Assembly (NCBI GenBank): GCA_016899975.1
Contig: JACJJN010000008.1
Location: forward strand, 1-64,000
Direction: 5' to 3'
From: Lacrimispora saccharolytica
Lineage (GTDB): Bacteria; Bacillota; Clostridia; Lachnospirales; Lachnospiraceae
DNA: 64,000 nucleotides
The position numbers and the translations under genes are program-made. Positions 60,728 to 64,000 of this stretch are shown in pieces. The stretch's first letter is position 1. Each line of letters starts with the position of its first letter. The notes under the pieces were generated by a model. That model made no database searches and was not told where the DNA came from. It saw only the letters and a list, made by a program, of their open reading frames with translations.

Positions 60728-61741
60728 ATGAAAGTTGAAAAAAACAAGGAGTCCGGGCAGAGAGAAAAACTTCGGAAACTGCAGGAAATTGCTGCGTCTG
60801 CCAGAGATATGGAGGAAAACAGTCAGAATGTTTCCGGTATCCTGTATCAGGAGTATTCTCTGGAGTCGCGAAAGGGCAGGCAGTTTTATGAGAGCCTGGA
60901 AGATGAATGCCTTTTGAGGCTGCTGCGGGAAAGGGCGAAGGAACTGGATCATTCTCCGTCTCAGAAAGAGGTGTTCTGGGTGTTGAGAGAATACCTTCGG
61001 AAAAGGTTCGGAAAGTGGCCCTACGCCCTGGAGGCAGCGGGGTTAAAGCGCTCTTCCGGTTCCGGCGGCAGTTCCTGGAACCAGATGGAGGAGGAAAGAA
61101 GAAGATATCACCGTCTGCTGGGAGAATTGCGCCAGGAGGCGAAGAAATTATGCCGGATTCCTCATCCCTCCGACGTTCCGGAATTGTGCGCAGAATTGAA
61201 AAAATACCAGAAAAACTGGAGCATTGTCGTACAGGATGCCGGTCTTTCTGGGGAGTTTTTTGAAAAATACGCGGTATATCAGGTGGAAGATCTGGATGAA
61301 AGATCCAGAAACTATCTGATGGAAATTCGAAGGAAGGCGGAAGAGACGGGAAGACCTCCGAGAAAAAGCGAGGTTCCGAGAGAGGTACAGGAAATACTTA
61401 CGGCAAGCTGTAAAAGCTGGAGAAATGCGCTCTATCAAGTGGGGCTGGAACCGGTGGTACGGATCCATCCGTTTTCCTCTACTTATATTGATTACCGGAA
61501 AACGTCCCGTTCCCGGCAGCATAGCCGGGCTCTTTACGACTGCTGTTATCTTCTGGTAAATCCCGACGAAAGGACAGTAAGCGATCTGGAGAAGCTTCGG
61601 GAGATCCGCGAAAAACTTGGGAGAGATCCTGAAAAAAAGGAAGTCCCGAAGGAACTGTGGAAACGGCTGCAGAAAGTCTGCGGTTCCTGGACAAATGTGC
61701 TGTATCAGTTAAGGCACGGCGGAGGGTGCGGGACCCCGTGA
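60728..61741 (+). CDS. Protein with four homing-endonuclease-associated-type repeats
   Basis: This 337-residue, highly charged protein contains four copies of a roughly 45-residue unit ending in a Trp and a (A/Y)L-x-x-(A/V)GL motif: residues about 60-106 (KWPYALEAAGL), 128-175 (NWSIVVQDAGL), 192-240 (SWRNALYQVGL) and 288-335 (SWTNVLYQLRHG), each with a Pro-x-x-x-E-V core such as GRPPRKSEVPREV. This matches the repeat found beside HNH endonucleases, but no nuclease domain is present. The ATG at 60728 follows ATGGAGG. It lies between the leader and the uptake genes; role unknown, nucleic-acid binding is inferred. Confidence 0.7.
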   Translation: MKVEKNKESGQREKLRKLQEIAASARDMEENSQNVSGILYQEYSLESRKGRQFYESLEDECLLRLLRERAKELDHSPSQKEVFWVLREYLRKRFGKWPYALEAAGLKRSSGSGGSSWNQMEEERRRYHRLLGELRQEAKKLCRIPHPSDVPELCAELKKYQKNWSIVVQDAGLSGEFFEKYAVYQVEDLDERSRNYLMEIRRKAEETGRPPRKSEVPREVQEILTASCKSWRNALYQVGLEPVVRIHPFSSTYIDYRKTSRSRQHSRALYDCCYLLVNPDERTVSDLEKLREIREKLGRDPEKKEVPKELWKRLQKVCGSWTNVLYQLRHGGGCGTP

Positions 61742-61805
61742 GATTCACGGTTTCGACGATACAGTGATTCCAAAAAGGAAATACTGAAAAGGAGAAACGA
61801 AGAAA

Positions 61806-62969
61806 ATGAAACATGGAAAACTGACGAAAAGACTGACGGCAGTCGTTCTGGCTGCCGGAATGGTGATGAGCCTTGGCGCCTGCCGGAGCGGCGGCAATAA
61901 CAGCGGAGACGCTGAGCGAAAAGATGCGTCCCAGATTGTACAGGAAAATCAGGTATCTGACAACAGCGCAGCGCCGTCCGACTCTTCCGGCTCTGACAGC
62001 AGCGGGGCATCGTCCGCTTCCTCTGAGACGGACCAGACGGCTGAGGGAGAGAAAACCCAGTATCCCCTCACGATCACAACTTACGGCTCAGACGGACAGG
62101 AACTGACAACGACCTATGAAAAAGCACCGGAGAAAGTTCTGGCTGTCTACCAGGGAAGTATCGAAACGATGCTGGCACTGGGGCTGGAGGATCATATTGC
62201 CGGAGCGGCAGGACTGGACAACGAAGTGCCGGACGATCAGAAGAGCGCGTTCTCCACGATCAATTATCTGGATGAATTCACCCCATCCCTTGAGACGATC
62301 ACGATGATGGAACCGGATATGATCTTTTCCTGGGGCTCTCTGTTCGGAGAGAAGACACTTGGAGACGCCCAGGGATGGGTGGACAAGGGAACGAACATTT
62401 ACATGAACAGCAACACCCGCCCCAGTGATGAAGCTTACAGCCGTACGCTGGAAAATGAATATACGGACATCCTGAATATCGGTAAGATTTTTGACGTACA
62501 GGACAGAGCCAACGCGATCGTCCAGGAGATGCGGGATACGATCGAGAGCGTAAAGGAAAAGACGGCGGATATGGAAGAAAAGCCGACGACTCTGATCCTT
62601 GAAGCAGGGGACGGCAGCTTCCGCAACTATGGAGCGGCCAGCCTGGGAGGAGACATGGTGACACAGCTTGGCGGCGTTCTGGCGAATCCGGACGGCAGTT
62701 CCCTGGGAAAAGAAGATCTGATCGCGGCAGATCCCGATGTGATTTTTGTTGTTTACATGCCTTATACGGGAGATGATCCGGAAGAGGTAAAGAATGAGAA
62801 CCTGAATACGATTATCGGAGACGAGTCTTTGCAGAGTCTGCAGGCGGTTCAGAATGACCGGGTGGTTCCGATCATGCTGAGTGAGATGTATGCCAGCGCA
62901 ACGCGCACACAGGATGGAATCGAGACATTTGCAAAAGGATTGTATCCGAAGCTTGATCTGGGAGAGTAA
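61806..62969 (+). CDS. Cobalamin/iron-type ABC transporter substrate-binding lipoprotein
   Basis: This 387-residue protein has a lipoprotein signal (MSLGACRSGG, Cys near 22), a Ser/Asp-rich linker (to about 80) and the BtuF/FepB helical-backbone fold (ETMLALGLEDHIAGAAGLD; PSLETITMMEPDMIFSW; DPDVIFVVYMPYTG). It should bind cobalamin, haem or a ferric chelate outside the cell. The riboswitch-like leader favours cobalamin. AAAAGGAGAAACG is the ribosome site; the permease follows by 3 bp. Confidence 0.88.
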   Translation: MKHGKLTKRLTAVVLAAGMVMSLGACRSGGNNSGDAERKDASQIVQENQVSDNSAAPSDSSGSDSSGASSASSETDQTAEGEKTQYPLTITTYGSDGQELTTTYEKAPEKVLAVYQGSIETMLALGLEDHIAGAAGLDNEVPDDQKSAFSTINYLDEFTPSLETITMMEPDMIFSWGSLFGEKTLGDAQGWVDKGTNIYMNSNTRPSDEAYSRTLENEYTDILNIGKIFDVQDRANAIVQEMRDTIESVKEKTADMEEKPTTLILEAGDGSFRNYGAASLGGDMVTQLGGVLANPDGSSLGKEDLIAADPDVIFVVYMPYTGDDPEEVKNENLNTIIGDESLQSLQAVQNDRVVPIMLSEMYASATRTQDGIETFAKGLYPKLDLGE

Positions 62970-62972
62970 ACG

Positions 62973-64000
62973 GTGAGAAAGAAGAAAAACGTCAATGAAA
63001 AAAAGTGGATGGAGCACGCGTCATGGTATCTGCTGGTGACGGCGGCACTGCTGGCGCTTCTGGTCTTCTCCGTACTGATATCCATCACCTTTGGCAATGC
63101 GGATATCTCCGTGCGGGAAGTCTATCAGGTGGTCCTCTATGAGGTGTTCCATATACAGAGCCTGGAGGAATATGGAACAGGCGCGATCCATGACGTTGTC
63201 TGGCTGATCCGTTTTCCGCGGGCGGTTCTGGCGGTGGCTGTGGGAATGGGTCTGGCTGTATGCGGCGCAGTGATGCAGGCAGTGGTGAAAAATTCCCTGG
63301 CGGATCCCTATGTGCTTGGAATTTCTTCCGGCGCCACCCTGGGCGCTACCCTTGCCATCATGCTGGGGATCGGAACGGTGTTCGGGAGCAACTCTGTGGG
63401 GATCATGGCGTTTTTCGGCGCGCTGGCGGCTTCCTTTCTGGTATTGTTTATTTCCAATATCGGAGGGAGGCCGGGAGCGGCAAAACTGATTCTTGCCGGC
63501 ATGGCGGTCAGTGCGGTCTTTTCCGCGTTTTCCAGCTTTGTGCTGTATATCGCCAACGACAAGGGCGCGTCCCAGTCAGTGACTTACTGGGCGATGGGCA
63601 GTCTTGCCGGCGCCAAGTGGGAAAATGTGAAGGTGATCTTTCCTGTGATCATGATCGGATGCCTTCTGTTCTGGACTCAGTACAGGAATCTGAATCTGAT
63701 GCTGTACGGAGATGAGACAGCGATCACGTTGGGAACGAATCTGCAGAACGTGCGGATGTGTTATATGATCCTGGTGTCGGTGATCGTGGGATTTGCGGTG
63801 TATGCGGCAGGAATGATTGGGTTTGTGGGATTGATCATCCCCCATGCGGTGCGCCTGTTGTTCGGTACGGATCACCGGAAGCTAATCCCTCTCTGTGCGC
63901 TTTGCGGAGCGATCTTCCTGATCTGGTGCGACGTGCTGTGCCGGGTCATTCTGGAAAATTCTGAGATGCCTATCGGCATTTTGGTCTCCCTGGTGGGCGC
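62973..64000 (+). CDS. FecCD-family permease of the uptake system (cut by window end)
   Basis: The first 342 codons of a BtuC/FecCD permease. GTG at 62973 is 3 bp after the binding protein stop. The family pattern is clear: FPRAVLAVAVGMGLAVCGAVMQ, KNSLADPYVLGISSGATLGA, LILAGMAVSAVFSAFSSF, TYWAMGSL, GFVGLIIPHAVRLLFGTDH. The reading frame is open to the last base; the final helix and probably the ATPase gene lie beyond. Confidence 0.92.
   Translation, partial: MRKKKNVNEKKWMEHASWYLLVTAALLALLVFSVLISITFGNADISVREVYQVVLYEVFHIQSLEEYGTGAIHDVVWLIRFPRAVLAVAVGMGLAVCGAVMQAVVKNSLADPYVLGISSGATLGATLAIMLGIGTVFGSNSVGIMAFFGALAASFLVLFISNIGGRPGAAKLILAGMAVSAVFSAFSSFVLYIANDKGASQSVTYWAMGSLAGAKWENVKVIFPVIMIGCLLFWTQYRNLNLMLYGDETAITLGTNLQNVRMCYMILVSVIVGFAVYAAGMIGFVGLIIPHAVRLLFGTDHRKLIPLCALCGAIFLIWCDVLCRVILENSEMPIGILVSLVG

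Overview
The window is one end of an assembled contig from a Gram-positive, anaerobic gut-type Clostridia, most likely a Lachnospiraceae. The evidence is the gene content and order: the SCIFF peptide with its radical SAM maturase next to a fused secDF, then recJ-apt-relA/spoT-MBL-hemZ-HD-hisS-aspS, together with strong AGGAGG ribosome sites, sortase-type and lipoprotein signals and moderate GC. I do not assign a genus. The first 19 bases are a Tn5/Nextera mosaic end, so the left edge is library adapter and not genome.

Layout. 0.2-2.5 kb: a Pro/Thr-repeat surface protein and a small membrane protein. 2.5-4.3 kb: SCIFF precursor (47 aa, six Cys) and its maturase. 4.3-17.5 kb: housekeeping block for protein export, recombination, purine salvage, (p)ppGpp, haem/porphyrin chemistry and two tRNA synthetases. 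17.6-19.1 kb: DUF1294 and the wreck of a peptide-antibiotic resistance locus (response-regulator start fused by a deletion to the rear half of an FtsX-type permease). 19.3-25.3 kb: a MacB-type exporter with two adaptor proteins, one carrying a roughly 480-residue extracellular insert. 25.7-30.7 kb: CBS protein, argS, a Ser/Thr kinase and a HAD-CPBP protease fusion. 30.8-33.1 kb: AraC regulator and a MATE pump. 33.3-35.1 kb: rpsB-tsf. 35.3-35.9 kb: AT-rich MNT/HEPN pair with a shortened HEPN. 36.2-42.6 kb: complete 2-aminoethylphosphonate uptake and breakdown operon with its RpiR regulator. 42.7-48.9 kb: Lrp regulator, second MATE pump, DUF3737, nagA, YitT and YdjM-like proteins. 49.1-54.3 kb: trmO, AEC transporter, bioY with a BirA-like operator, GNAT, a two-component system. 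54.4-58.7 kb: a set that looks iron- or nitrosative-stress-regulated (four-helix membrane protein, YgbA-like protein, heterodimeric ABC exporter). 58.8-64 kb: AI-2E-type permease, a long structured leader of cobalamin-riboswitch type, a repeat protein, and a BtuF/FepB plus FecCD uptake system cut by the window end.

The most unusual signal is a family of small non-coding mobile elements. Two 134-bp copies (28862-28995 and 60105-60238, about 92% identical) have GTAAC-type terminal inverted repeats and each is flanked by a perfect 8-bp target duplication; the ends and the duplication length resemble IS66-family elements. Each contains three hairpins. The first hairpin also occurs alone as a 28-bp palindrome at 164, 2801, 11566 and 47102, and the 11566 copy keeps the second hairpin with a completely different but still self-complementary stem. 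One 134-bp copy has landed in the 3' end of a protein kinase gene and now supplies its last codons and its stop.

No tRNA, rRNA, CRISPR array, prophage or full insertion sequence was seen.
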